Shown one piece after another: positions 26,876 through 37,000 of a stretch of DNA of 64,000 nucleotides (position 1 is its first letter; each line of letters begins with the position of its first letter). A program made the translations under genes and the position numbers. Source of the DNA: Xenorhabdus sp014467285 (GTDB taxonomy: Bacteria; Pseudomonadota; Gammaproteobacteria; Enterobacterales; Enterobacteriaceae); NCBI RefSeq assembly GCF_014467285.1, contig NZ_NKHR01000015.1:1-64000 (forward strand). The letters run 5' to 3'. The notes beneath the pieces were generated by a model. That model worked only from the letters and a program-made list of their open reading frames with translations, made no database searches and was not told the origin of the DNA.

Positions 26876-28093
26876 ATGCTAGAAAACACAGCAAATAGCC
26901 GGAATACTTATGATCAGGTTATGTTGCCAATTTATGCGCCAGCGGATTTTATTCCTGTCAAAGGGCAAGGTAGCCGGGTCTGGGATCAGCAGGGCAAAGA
27001 ATATATCGATTTTGCCGGTGGTATCGCTGTTTTGGCTCTGGGGCACTGTCATCCGGCCTTGGTGGCGGCTCTGAAACAGCAAGGTGAAAAATTGTGGCAT
27101 GTCAGCAATATTTTCACCAATGAACCCGCCTTAACTTTAGCGAAAAAGTTGATTGATGCAACGTTTGCACAGCGAGTATTTTTCGCTAACTCCGGAGCGG
27201 AAGCCAACGAAGCAGCATTTAAGCTGGCCCGTCGTTACGCGATTACCCGCCATCATCCCCATAAAACCAAAATTATTGCTTTTCATCATGCGTTTCACGG
27301 ACGCACGTTTTTCACCGTTTCGGTGGGAGGACAGCCGAAATACGCCGAAGGATTCGGGCCTAAACCGGCCGATATAGTACACGTCCCTTTTAATGATCTG
27401 GATGCTGTCAGAGCGGTAATCGATGATGACACCTGTGCTGTTGTTCTGGAGCCGATTCAGGGAGAAGGCGGTGTTACGCCTGCAACGACAGCGTTTCTTC
27501 ATGGTGTGCGGAAGTTATGTGATAAGCATCAGGCGCTTCTGATTTTTGATGAAGTCCAGAGTGGAATGGGGCGTACAGGCAAGTTGTATGCTTATCAGCA
27601 TTACGGCGTCCAACCGGATATTCTGACGACGGCAAAAGCATTGGGAGGAGGCTTTCCGATTAGTGCGATGCTAACGACAGATACGATTGCGACGGCGATG
27701 GAAACAGGCGCGCATGGAACAACTTATGGAGGAAATCCGTTGGCTTGCTCTATCGGTTGTGCCGCTTTGGATATCATCAACACACCAGAAGTACTGGCGG
27801 GAGTGGAAAAACGCCACGATATGATCATTCATGCACTGGAAAAGATAAATCAAAAATATGGCATCTTCCATGAATTCCGTGGAAAAGGGTTGCTTATTGG
27901 CGCTGTATTGAAAGTGGAATATCAAGGCAAGGCCAGAGAAATATTGCACCAAGTGGCAGAGCACGGATTGATGCTATTGAGTGCCGGAGACAGTATCTTA
28001 CGCTTTACGCCATCATTAATTATTGCTGAGGATGAGATAACAGAAGGTATAGCGCGGTTGGATATGGCAATATCGCGATGGTTAAATCAATAA
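26876..28093 (+). CDS. argD: acetylornithine/succinyldiaminopimelate aminotransferase
   Basis: This encodes 405 residues from the ATG at 26876, preceded by GGTGGGGGAA (E. coli ArgD has 406). It is a class III PLP aminotransferase. Visible features are FANSGAEANEAAFKLAR, FHHAFHGRTFFTVSVGG, the PLP-binding FDEVQSGMGRTG and the Schiff-base lysine in TAKALGGGFPI. It acts in arginine biosynthesis and also in lysine/DAP synthesis. It is convergent with crp; yhfK, which lies between them in E. coli, is missing. Confidence 0.95.
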   Translation: MLENTANSRNTYDQVMLPIYAPADFIPVKGQGSRVWDQQGKEYIDFAGGIAVLALGHCHPALVAALKQQGEKLWHVSNIFTNEPALTLAKKLIDATFAQRVFFANSGAEANEAAFKLARRYAITRHHPHKTKIIAFHHAFHGRTFFTVSVGGQPKYAEGFGPKPADIVHVPFNDLDAVRAVIDDDTCAVVLEPIQGEGGVTPATTAFLHGVRKLCDKHQALLIFDEVQSGMGRTGKLYAYQHYGVQPDILTTAKALGGGFPISAMLTTDTIATAMETGAHGTTYGGNPLACSIGCAALDIINTPEVLAGVEKRHDMIIHALEKINQKYGIFHEFRGKGLLIGAVLKVEYQGKAREILHQVAEHGLMLLSAGDSILRFTPSLIIAEDEITEGIARLDMAISRWLNQ

Positions 28094-28113
28094 AATAACG
28101 GCCGGGAAAAGCA

Positions 28114-28153
28114 ACAAAAAAAGCCAGTGCGGATGTAATAAATTGCACTGGCT
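28114..28153 (-). terminator. crp terminator
   Basis: The 9-bp stem AGCCAGTGC (28122-28130)/GCACTGGCT (28145-28153) is followed on the minus strand by TTTTTTTGTT. It lies between convergent argD and crp and has a T-run only for crp. Confidence 0.85.
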
Positions 28154-28174
28154 GAATTTCAGGGTTGTCGGGAA

Positions 28175-28807
28175 CTAACGTGTTCCATAAACAACAATGG
28201 TTTTACCATGTGCGGAGATCAGGTTTTGATCTTCCAGCATCTTAAGAATGCGACCAACTGTTTCACGGGAGCAACCCACAATCTGCCCAATTTCCTGACG
28301 GGTAATTTTGATTTGCATACCATCAGGGTGAGTCATGGCATCAGGCTGTTTAGCCAGATTGAGCAGCGTCTGGGCGATACGGCCTGTAACGTCCAAAAAG
28401 GCCAGATTACCTACTTTTTCGGAAGTTGTTTGTAGACGACTTGCCATCTGAGCAGATAAACGCATCAGAATGTCAGGATTAACCTGAATTAACTGGCGAA
28501 ATTTCTTGTAGGAAATTTCAGCCACTTCACAGGCGCTTTTGGCTCGCACCCATGCAGTACGTTCTTGCCCCTCTTCAAATAATCCAAGTTCACCAATGAA
28601 ATCCCCTTGATTTAAATAAGAGAGGATCATTTCTTTACCTTCTTCATCTTTTATTAGAACAGCAACCGAACCTTTAACAATGTAGTAAAGCGTTTCTGCT
28701 TTCTCACCTTGATGAATAAGCGTGCTCTTGGATGGATATTTGTGAATATGGCAGTGTGACAAAAACCATTCAAGAGTAGGGTCTGTTTGTGGCTTGCCGA
28801 GAACCAT
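28175..28807 (-). CDS. crp: cAMP receptor protein
   Basis: This encodes 210 residues and is almost identical to E. coli CRP. The cAMP-binding pocket GELGLFEEGQERTAW contains the Arg that contacts the phosphate. LQTTSEKVGN retains the Thr-Ser that contacts cAMP, and the HTH is ITRQEIGQIVGCSRETVGR. Noticeable differences from my memory of E. coli are at ERTAW (for ERSAW), AKSAC and ASRLQTT. It is the global carbon-source regulator. Likely targets in this window include spf and lsr. Confidence 0.98.
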   Translation of the reverse strand: MVLGKPQTDPTLEWFLSHCHIHKYPSKSTLIHQGEKAETLYYIVKGSVAVLIKDEEGKEMILSYLNQGDFIGELGLFEEGQERTAWVRAKSACEVAEISYKKFRQLIQVNPDILMRLSAQMASRLQTTSEKVGNLAFLDVTGRIAQTLLNLAKQPDAMTHPDGMQIKITRQEIGQIVGCSRETVGRILKMLEDQNLISAHGKTIVVYGTR

Positions 28808-29233
28808 TCGCTTTATCCTCTGTTGTTATTTCTGCCTTTATGATGTGAGAAACAGATGGTTTCTCTTCAGGCTAGCTTTATAAAGTCAATAGCTTAACAT
28901 ATTAACTTGCTGAAAAACTGACAAGCAGGAATTTTATATGGATTATAAGAATACCAAAGTGATGGCATATTGATCTCACCCCATATAACTTGCCAATCTC
29001 GCTTGTAACCTTGTTTGTAACACAGGAAAACGTTTCTGTCTTCCCCTGTATCGCTTCAGCATATTAAACTGGTTGCCAGATTACCAGAAATCTGTTTAGA
29101 GAGGTTATTTTATTGACAATGTATTTATTAATTCTGGACAGCGTTTCCGTTATGATGAGCTTTATGTAGCTTCACTGTTCTGGCTAAAACTGATTTTTAT
29201 CAGCCACTTTATTATTGTAAGAACGACTTATTT
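28808..29233. other. crp-prkB intergenic region, no gene seen
   Basis: This region holds the crp promoter and leader on the minus strand. In E. coli yhfA lies here; no YhfA-like frame is visible. A perfect TTGACA at 29113-29118 lacks a -10 at the right distance, and TATGAT at 29151-29156 has only a weak -35. A small hairpin with CTGAT/ATCAG lies at about 29189-29208. Together with the following terminator this could be a short plus-strand transcript, but that is speculative. Confidence 0.4.
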
Positions 29234-29234
29234 A

Positions 29235-29282
29235 TTTAAATAAAACAGGCAACATTATTTTTTGTTGCCTGCTTTATTTAAA
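29235..29282. terminator. bidirectional terminator downstream of prkB
   Basis: The core stem CAGGCAAC (29246-29253)/GTTGCCTG (29264-29271) is extended by TTTAAATAAA/TTTATTTAAA outer arms, so both strands have T-rich tails. It lies just past the prkB stop on the minus strand and would also stop any plus-strand transcript from the crp-prkB gap. Confidence 0.8.
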
Positions 29283-29299
29283 ATAAAAAGCAGTTTATG

Positions 29300-30169
29300 T
29301 CATGAAATTTTTTGGCCTTCCAGTAATTGCTTAACGATTGGCGCCATAATTAACTCCATCGCCAGTCCCATTTTTCCACCCGGAACAACAATGGTATTTA
29401 TACTGGAAATAAATGAACCCTGAAGCATCGCCAGTAAATATGGAAAATCAATTTGAGTCAGGCCACGGAAACGAATCACGATAAAACTTTCGTCCAGTGA
29501 CGGAATAGCCTTGGCAGAGAAGGGGTTAGATGTATCAACCGTGGGAACGCGCTGGAAATTTATGTGAGTGCGTGAAAACTGGGGGGTGATATAGCGGATA
29601 TAGTCATCCATTGAGCGGACAACGGAATCCATAACGGCTTCTCTGGAGTGCCCGCGTTCGCTGGTGTCACGGATGAGTTTCTGTATCCATTCAAGGTTAA
29701 CGATAGGCACAACACCAATCAGCAGGTCAACATGGCTGGCGACATTGTGTTGTGGCGTGACAACACCGCCATGCAGACCTTCATAAAACAGGATATCTGT
29801 ATTTGATGGCAGGGGTTCCCACGGTGTGAAAGTGCCTGGTACTTGGTTATAGGGTACGGCTTCATCGTAGGTATGGAGGTATTTTCGACAGCGCCCGCTG
29901 CCTGTTTCCCCATAATCAGAAAATGTTTTTTCCAGCATGCTGAAATCATTGGCTTCTGGCCCAAAGTAACTGATATGCCTGCCCTGTTCTCTCGCTTTGC
30001 GGATCTCAGCATCCATTTCAGGACGAGTGTAACGATGGAAACTATCCCCTTCAATGGTTGCGGCAGTCGCGCCAATTTGCTGGAAAATCTTGCGAAACGC
30101 CACACTGGTGGTCGTTGTTCCGGCTCCACTGGAGCCAGTAATTGCAATGACAGGATGTTTGGCAGACAT
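29300..30169 (-). CDS. prkB: probable phosphoribulokinase-family protein PrkB
   Basis: This encodes 289 residues from the ATG at 30169 (MSAKHPVIAITGSSGAG), equal to E. coli PrkB. The Walker A is GSSGAGTTTTS. Other conserved segments are GDSFHRYTRPEMD, YFGPEANDF, EGLHGGVVTPQ and GHSREAVMDS. It is homologous to Calvin-cycle phosphoribulokinase, but enterics lack Rubisco, so the true substrate is unknown. It is adjacent to yheU as in E. coli. Confidence 0.93.
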   Translation of the reverse strand: MSAKHPVIAITGSSGAGTTTTSVAFRKIFQQIGATAATIEGDSFHRYTRPEMDAEIRKAREQGRHISYFGPEANDFSMLEKTFSDYGETGSGRCRKYLHTYDEAVPYNQVPGTFTPWEPLPSNTDILFYEGLHGGVVTPQHNVASHVDLLIGVVPIVNLEWIQKLIRDTSERGHSREAVMDSVVRSMDDYIRYITPQFSRTHINFQRVPTVDTSNPFSAKAIPSLDESFIVIRFRGLTQIDFPYLLAMLQGSFISSINTIVVPGGKMGLAMELIMAPIVKQLLEGQKIS

Positions 30170-30247
30170 GAACAGACTCCTTATCAATAAAAATTGAGTT
30201 ATCTTTATTTTAATCAGACGGTTAGAGTGAATAAAACAAGTCAGGCT

Positions 30248-30466
30248 TTATGGGCGGAACATCTCTTTGGGCATGATATTGACGGTTTCATGTAACTCAG
30301 ACCATACCAGCAGAACCTCACCTCGTTCAAGCTGGCGTTTAACATCCTGTACTTTTTGTTCAAGTGTTTTTTCTTGTTCGCCGTAATCTGTGCCTTCCCG
30401 CAAGACAAAACTTTCTATCAGGTTAAGTAGTGTTTCAGTTTCCAGTTGTTGCCACGGAATTATCAT
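30248..30466 (-). CDS. yheU: YheU family protein (UPF0270)
   Basis: This encodes 72 residues, equal to E. coli YheU. It begins MIIPWQQLETETLLNLIESF, with LREGTDYGEQEKTLEQKV and ERGEVLLVWSELHETVNI. Function is unknown. It lies upstream of prkB and is probably cotranscribed with it. In E. coli yheT and yheS come next; here the conserved order breaks and resumes with yheS at 49830. Confidence 0.94.
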   Translation of the reverse strand: MIIPWQQLETETLLNLIESFVLREGTDYGEQEKTLEQKVQDVKRQLERGEVLLVWSELHETVNIMPKEMFRP

Positions 30467-30603
30467 TGTGAATGTTCCTGATGATGTTGTAATGGTTAGT
30501 CATAATGAATTGATTTCATGATTAGTCATCTTGTGTGTGGAATAACATACTGTTATTTTTCTTGAAAGGAAATGTTGACCATTTGGGTGAGGGGAAACTA
30601 CCC

Positions 30604-31209
30604 ATGACTGTAAGCCTGATCTTATCTCTCAGTACGTTTATGTTTATTTCCGCAGTGACGCCGGGTCCAAACAATATGTTGTTGACATCATCGGGCGCCA
30701 ATTTCGGTATTCGTCGCTCCATTCCGCTTTGCTTGGGTATTGTTTTGGGGATGCAGACAATTCTGTTGCTGTCCGCTTTTGGTGTCGCTGCGTTGTTACT
30801 GATTTATCCTGCCATACATATCGGCCTGAAAGTGCTCGGTAGCCTGTATTTACTCTGGTTAGCCTGGAAAACAGCGACTTCGCATTATAAGCGCTTGGAT
30901 ACCTCAATGCCGTCAATGCCACCTATCAAAATTTATCAGGGGTGGCTGTTGCAGTTCCTGAATCCCAAAACATGGTTGATGGGATTGGGAGCGGTCAGTA
31001 GCTACAGTCTGGCAGGAGAACAATATGGCTACTCCATTTTAACCATTAGCATAGTGATGTTATTTTCCAGCATTACCGCAGGTGCAATCTGGCTTATGCT
31101 CGGTTCACTGATTGGCCGATTGCTGCAAAGCCGCCACTCGTGGTTTATGTTCAATATTGCAATGGGCATTCTGGCCGCCGCTTGTGTGCCTTTAATATGG
31201 TTAAATTAA
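30604..31209 (+). CDS. LysE/RhtB-family amino-acid exporter
   Basis: This encodes 201 residues from the ATG at 30604 (GAGGGGAAA upstream); the frame is open to 30535. There are about five to six hydrophobic helices. The family motif AVTPGPNNMLL is near residue 18, and QFLNPKTWLMGLGA is near residue 117. It is an inner-membrane exporter of amino acids or metabolites, with unknown substrate. It begins the accessory segment after yheU and is convergent with murP, 16 bp apart. Confidence 0.85.
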   Translation: MTVSLILSLSTFMFISAVTPGPNNMLLTSSGANFGIRRSIPLCLGIVLGMQTILLLSAFGVAALLLIYPAIHIGLKVLGSLYLLWLAWKTATSHYKRLDTSMPSMPPIKIYQGWLLQFLNPKTWLMGLGAVSSYSLAGEQYGYSILTISIVMLFSSITAGAIWLMLGSLIGRLLQSRHSWFMFNIAMGILAAACVPLIWLN

Positions 31210-31225
31210 GGCGGGTTTGGCTGAA

Positions 31226-32677
31226 TCAGTCCAGATCGATATTTTTGCTCCCGAAGAATATCGTCAGCATAAAGCCAGCGATATAAGCGACAATCAGCCC
31301 TGCACCATATATTGCCATCCCGGTAAATATACCGCTGTTGGATGTCATTAAGGGCAGGGCGACCAGCCCGGAAGGGCCGAAAACACTATTTAACCCGACA
31401 GGCCAGCCCCACCAGGCAATCAGACCGATAAAAAATCCCCCTGCCGCACCACCGAGGCAAGCGGTGACAAAAGGCTTTACGCGGGGGAGGGTGACACCAT
31501 AGATCAAGGGTTCCCCAATCCCCAGAAAGCCCGGAATGATGGCACCTTTAATTTGAGTGCGAAGTAATGAGCCTTTTTTGGCTTTCACATATAACGCCAG
31601 CGCAGAACCTACCTGACCGGCTCCGGCCATTGCCAGAATGGGAAACAGAGAGTTGAATCCTTGCGCATCCATCAAAGCAAAATAGACAGGAACGAAGCCC
31701 TGATGCACGCCAAACATGACCGCGATTAAGAACAAGCCCGCCAGAACAGCCGTACCGAATGGGTTGCCATTCAAATTCATAAACAGCCATGACATCGCAG
31801 TAAACAAGTAACTGCCGACGGGCATAATAATGATAAAGGCAACGGCTCCCATGATAAGCAGGGTGATAGCGGAAGTCAGGATCATATCCAGATCAGATGG
31901 CATGATTCTGCGGATCTGTTTTTCTACCCAAGCACCGAGAATACAGGCGATCAGCACGCCAATGATATTGCCCCGGGGATCGATGGAAAAGCCAAAGAAG
32001 TTGTTGATACCAGAATAGAAACCGCTGGTGGCTTCGGCGTTATAGCCCAGTACAAACAGGGATGCGATGATGGCACCGTTAACGCCTGAGCCGCCAAAGG
32101 CTTTTTGTGCATTGTAGCCAATCAGGATGCTCAGAAAACTGAACATGCCTTTGCTGAAGATTTTCATATAGCCGACCATTTCCACCAATATGGTGTTGGG
32201 ATTTTCGGCTCCTTTGATAAAAACTTGCTCCAACAAGGTAGCAAAACCTAATAACAGACCAACGGCGATAAACCCGGGGATTAAGGGAGTAAAGATGGTG
32301 GCGAATTTAGCCAGAAATTTATGAACTGAGCTGGTTTGCTTTTCTTTAAGGTGTTTCTTGTTGGAAAGGGCTATCTCTTTTAATGTGTCAGAATGTAGTC
32401 CTGAATGGCTGAGATGATGTGATTCACTTAATAAAGTATTCATCATGTCCGCCGCTGTCTGGGCCTTACCGGGGCCAAGGACAATCTGGAGTTGATCATC
32501 ACTTTCTATAACACCCAATACCCCGATAATACTTTTTAACTTGGTCTTATCAGCAAGTGAGTCATCGTGCAGAGTCAGCCTCAGGCGTGTCATGCAATTC
32601 CCGCAGTGAGCAACATTACCTGCTCCGCCAATGGCGTGAAGTATTTCGACCAGTATGTCCTGATTAATTTTAGCCAT
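31226..32677 (-). CDS. murP: PTS N-acetylmuramic acid transporter, EIIBC
   Basis: This encodes 483 residues. The EIIB domain comes first, with the phosphorylated Cys in AHCGNCMTRLRLTL near residue 20. A linker (LSHSGLHSDTLKEIALSNKK) follows, then an EIIC domain of about ten helices with GFLGIGEPLIYGVTLP. E. coli MurP is 474 residues. It imports and phosphorylates MurNAc to MurNAc-6-P using EIIA-Glc. It is downstream of murQ with 26 bp between. No murR regulator is present in the window. Confidence 0.9.
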   Translation of the reverse strand: MAKINQDILVEILHAIGGAGNVAHCGNCMTRLRLTLHDDSLADKTKLKSIIGVLGVIESDDQLQIVLGPGKAQTAADMMNTLLSESHHLSHSGLHSDTLKEIALSNKKHLKEKQTSSVHKFLAKFATIFTPLIPGFIAVGLLLGFATLLEQVFIKGAENPNTILVEMVGYMKIFSKGMFSFLSILIGYNAQKAFGGSGVNGAIIASLFVLGYNAEATSGFYSGINNFFGFSIDPRGNIIGVLIACILGAWVEKQIRRIMPSDLDMILTSAITLLIMGAVAFIIIMPVGSYLFTAMSWLFMNLNGNPFGTAVLAGLFLIAVMFGVHQGFVPVYFALMDAQGFNSLFPILAMAGAGQVGSALALYVKAKKGSLLRTQIKGAIIPGFLGIGEPLIYGVTLPRVKPFVTACLGGAAGGFFIGLIAWWGWPVGLNSVFGPSGLVALPLMTSNSGIFTGMAIYGAGLIVAYIAGFMLTIFFGSKNIDLD

Positions 32678-32703
32678 TTAGAACCCCTTAAGAGAGGTAA
32701 TGA

Positions 32704-33618
32704 TTATCGGTCTTTCGTGATAGCGATAGCTGGCCGGATAAATCCTTGGTGCTCTGCCAATAACACTTTGGCTTCTTCGGCACTGGCACCCGATAAAATC
32801 ATCACAATTGCGGTCTTGCAGTGACCATCACAGGCATTCAGGGCATGTTCTGCTATTTCCCTGCTGCACTCAGTGGCTGCCATGACAATATTTTTCTGAC
32901 GTTCGATTAATTTGGCATTGGTGGCTTCCACATCGACCATCAAATTTCCATATACTTTGCCAATGCGGATCATGGCACCTGTCGTAATCATATTCAGTAC
33001 GAGTTTTTGTGCCGTACCTGCTTTCATACGGGAAGAACCTGTCACCACTTCCGGCCCTACGACAGGTGTGATAGCAATATCAGCCAATTGCACCATTGGG
33101 CTGTCTGGATTGCAACTGATGCAGGCTACGGTGGCACCGACCGATTTGGCATATTCCATTGCGCCTAATACATAAGGCGTCCGACCGCTGGCAGCGATCC
33201 CCACCAGTACATCTCTCTGATTAAATTGTAGTGCCTTAAGATCATCTGTGCCTAATTGACGATTATCTTCGGCATTTTCTACCGCCTTTAGAATGGCCTG
33301 ATGCCCACCAGCAATTAACCCGACTACTTGTTCTGGTTTTGTGCCATAAGTTGGGGGGCATTCACTGGCATCCAAAATACCTAAACGCCCGGATGTTCCC
33401 GCTCCGCTATAGATTAAGCGTCCACCCTGGCGAAAGGCTTCGGCGACTTTATCAACGACACCGGCAATTTGGGGCAGGGTTTTCTCAACGGCGATAGCGA
33501 CTTTTTTATCTTCATCGTTGATAACGCGCAGCATATTGAGCGTCGATAACTGATCAATACAGGTACTGGCGGGATTGCGACTTTCAGTCACCATTTTGCT
33601 CAAGTCAATTTTCATCAT
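32704..33618 (-). CDS. murQ: N-acetylmuramic acid 6-phosphate etherase
   Basis: This encodes 304 residues, or 303 from the second Met. The SIS-fold lactyl etherase converts MurNAc-6-P to GlcNAc-6-P and D-lactate during peptidoglycan recycling. Motifs are IYSGAGTSGRLGILDASECP (substrate phosphate loop and the catalytic Glu), VGIAASGRTPYV and VTGSSRMKAGTAQKLVLNM. It is first in a murQ-murP operon. The product pair with MurP makes the assignment strong. Confidence 0.94.
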   Translation of the reverse strand: MMKIDLSKMVTESRNPASTCIDQLSTLNMLRVINDEDKKVAIAVEKTLPQIAGVVDKVAEAFRQGGRLIYSGAGTSGRLGILDASECPPTYGTKPEQVVGLIAGGHQAILKAVENAEDNRQLGTDDLKALQFNQRDVLVGIAASGRTPYVLGAMEYAKSVGATVACISCNPDSPMVQLADIAITPVVGPEVVTGSSRMKAGTAQKLVLNMITTGAMIRIGKVYGNLMVDVEATNAKLIERQKNIVMAATECSREIAEHALNACDGHCKTAIVMILSGASAEEAKVLLAEHQGFIRPAIAITKDR

Positions 33619-33776
33619 TTTTCTGCCGTTATGCCATGAGAAGTCGGGAAGTGATTTGATATCTATTGGGAACGATTGCGTATAAACGCTAGGCTATCGT
33701 ACTAACAATTTGAGATAAAATATAGACGCTATTTATTCAGCAGCATGAAAGGCATGCAGTAATTACTGCTAAGTTT

Positions 33777-33812
33777 CTATCTATAAATCTATCTATAAAT
33801 CTATCTATAAAT
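33777..33812. repeat. 12-bp tandem repeat, three copies
   Basis: CTATCTATAAAT occurs three times in perfect tandem, about 195 bp upstream of the adhesin 1 start. The adhesin 2 upstream region lacks it. Confidence 0.9.
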
Positions 33813-33820
33813 AATGACCA

Positions 33821-34006
33821 ATAAAATATATTAAGAATAATAAGATTACTTTTGGTTATCAGGCAATAATAATTTTTCATTACGCATAATGATAAAACTT
33901 TTCCTAATGTATGTTAAGTGCATAGAAATATTGTTTTTTTTAAGTTTATCTGACGTCTAATACTTAAAAGCTGCTCAATGGCTCATATTTTATGAGGTGT
34001 TTATAT
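33821..34006 (+). repeat. 186-bp adhesin upstream repeat, copy 1
   Basis: This is nearly identical to 37842-38027 (also 186 bp), with only a few substitutions that I could see (for example AAAACTTTTCC against AAAATTTTTCC). It covers the promoter, leader and ribosome binding site (ATGAGGTG) of adhesin 1, so both genes should share control. Confidence 0.9.
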
Positions 34007-37000
34007 ATGGACTCGTACATGAGTAATAAGTTCATTCGATTTGGGGTTTTTATATATTCTTTATTTTTACCCTTTATATCCGTGAGTGCTCTGGCTGTGG
34101 GTGAAAGCCAACCTGAGCATCAGATGAAAGAAAGATTTTTACCGAAAACAGAAAATGAAGAGAACAGAGATAATAAGGAAGATGTAAAAGCGGAGTTGAT
34201 TGCCCAAGGCCTCCAAAAGGTTAGCGGCATGTTGTCATCCTCGCCATCGCAACTGACCGAACAGGCCAAATCTTACGCGCTGGGTAAATTAAATAGCACC
34301 GTCACCGGTGAGGCACAAAAATGGTTGTCTCAGTTTGGTACAGCAAAAATTAATCTTTCCATGGATAGAAAAGGCAAGCTGGATAATAGTTCATTAGATT
34401 TTTTGCTCCCGCTTTATGACAATAAAGCGGATTGGCTGTTTTTCTCTCAGGTTGGTTATCGGAATAAAGACAGCCGGAATACCATAAACTTCGGTCTGGG
34501 GGGGCGTTATTTCACTCCCGGTTGGATGTATGGTTTAAATACGTTCTACGATTATGACCTCACTGGTAAGAATAAACGCATGGGATTAGGAGGCGAAGCC
34601 TGGGCAGATTACGTCAAACTTTCTGCCAATACCTATTTGCGTTTGAGTGACTGGCATCAGTCTATGGAAGATAAAGATTTCGAAGAACGCCCTGCCAATG
34701 GCTTTGATCTCAATGGTGAGTTTTTCCTGCCTGCTTATCCCAATCTGGGGGGGAAATTGAGTTATGAGCAGTACTTTGGCGATAACGTTTCTCTGTTCAA
34801 TCGCAGCACCAAGCAGAAAAACCCCAGCCTTGCCCGGTTCGGGTTGAGTTATACGCCTATCCCGCTGGTGACAATGGGCGTGGACTATAAACATGGCAGT
34901 GGCGGGCGCAGCGAAACCTTATTTCTGGCCAATCTGAACTACAGATTTGGTGTGCCTCTGGGGGTTCAGCTCTCGACAGATAGTGTTGCTTCTATGCGTA
35001 CATTGGCCGGAAGCCGTTATGATCTGGTTGAAAGGAATAACAACATTGTCCTGGATTACAGGAAGAAGGCCATACTGGAAATGATGTTGCCTGATACCAT
35101 CACCGGATACAGCGGTGAGAAAAGGCGAATAGCCGCAGATATCAGAGCGGATAAACCCATTAAAAAGGTAACCTGGTCAGCCGATGGGGCATTCAGTAAT
35201 AATGGGGGCGGTATTTCTGAAAATGGTCAGACTATTGACCTCACTCTGCCGAATTATGATCCTAAAGGTACGAACAGTTACGAGATTTTTGCCGTTGCAG
35301 AGGATGAAACAGGTAAGCAGTTCGAGAGAAAAATACGCGTGATGGTTGAACCCATATCGGTGAAGACAAGCATTACCCCCAACCGCCCTGTCGGTGCTGA
35401 TGGTTTGTCACCGTATACATTGACCGTCACCCTGAGTAGCGGAAAAGATAATCACCCACTCAGTAATACCGAATTTAAGGAGGCTCAATGGAGCTATGAA
35501 TACCCGGGTATGCCGAAAGAAGGTGATAATGTGGCGATGCCCCAACTTGAATCGCAGACTAATATAACCAACCAGCAGGGCCAATTAATTGCAAAATTAA
35601 TTTCCGCTGTAGAGGCGAAAGATATCAAGGTATATCTCGAAATTCCGGGATTATCTAAGATACTGGTAAATAAAACGGAGTCCATTAATTTTGGTCAACA
35701 TTCATTCCAACTGACTCAAATGGGATCAGCACCCAATGGTCCTGTTCTCATTAGCGATTCAAAAAATCTAAACAATTCAAACAATGCTTACACCTTTAAA
35801 GCTGTGGTAGTCGATGCGTTTGGTGCTCCAATAAAGGGAAATCCAGGAAAAGGAAACGATGGCTTCAAGATTAAGTGGGTTACGGAGCCGAGCACTGATG
35901 TCATCATAGACAGTTCCTCTGTGGTGGATGAACAAGGGCAGCTTTTTGCCACAGTGAAGAGTACTAAAGCTCAGACTGTTAAGGTAGGCATTGCGATTAA
36001 AGCGAGTGATCCGACTCCGATGCCGGGTTCAGATAATAGCTCAGAAAATCACTCATATGATCCCCCTGTCTATTTTGCTCCTGTAGATTTTGTTGACGAT
36101 AAGCAAAAACTGGGCGTTACATTTGATTTTGATCCGTCATCTACCTCACTCAAAGCAGATGGCAGCCAATACACGGTGACTGCGACAGTGACCGGTAAAG
36201 ATGGAAAGCCTTATAAAGACCAAACTGTAGCCCCTGTCTGGAACATAATCTCACTTTCTGCTGCACCTGGTGCAACAATAACCGCAGCGGACAGTAAGAC
36301 GGATAGTCAGGGAAAATTAAAGGCAGTATTGCGTAGTACGCAGGGAATTAAACATGCCAAAATAGGACTCACCCTCAATGGCGGAGTAGAAATACAATCT
36401 CAGCCTTTTGACTTTATTCCAGAGGATCCTTCTGATGCTGCAATTAAAGGTTCGGTGGAAGTATCGCCTGAGGGAGCACTGCCTGCGGATAGGAAGAGTA
36501 AAGCTACCTATAAAGCATTGATGATAGAAACTAAAACGGGGAATCCGATCAAAAACCAGACCTTTAAAGATGTTTCCTGGGAAGTGGTGCCTGATGGTAA
36601 GAAAGGCAAACCAGAGAGCTTAAGATTTATTGATGTGCAGAACACGACCGATGATCAGGGGTATTTAACCGCATCTTTGGTCAGTAGTGCGGGGCTTGAC
36701 GGTGTGGTGGCACAAGTATCCGTTAATGTTAATAACAAGCCTCAGGCTGCGAAAGCTAAGCCAGTGAATTTCAATGCGGTGGAAAGGGAAACCGTGATAA
36801 GGACCGCTGATAAGTACAATAGTTTTTCTTTGGGAAGGCCCGTTACTGTCAGTGATCAGGTGAAATTTGTATTTGCTCATATAAATGACTCTCATGGGCT
36901 ACAGATAAGTGAGCTTGATCCACAAACATTCGATGTTCAATATAATGTTCCGGCAGGCTCTTCTATTGAGGTAGATACCAGTGGAACGGAGAATGTCTTA

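Larger units (their letters stand above)
33619..34006. other. murQ / adhesin 1 promoter region
   Basis: This divergent intergenic region of 388 bp has no gene. It holds a 3 x 12-bp tandem repeat at 33777-33812 and a 186-bp segment (33821-34006) that is repeated upstream of adhesin 2. AAAATATA-type AT blocks suggest promoters, but I cannot pick one confidently. Confidence 0.55.

Noticed and set aside
33777..33812. Tandem 12-bp repeats considered as a CRISPR array
   Set aside because: Units are contiguous with no spacers and far too short.
34586..34894. Minus-strand frames inside the adhesin barrels (also 38607-38930)
   Set aside because: They recur only because the barrels are duplicated; they are antisense shadows.
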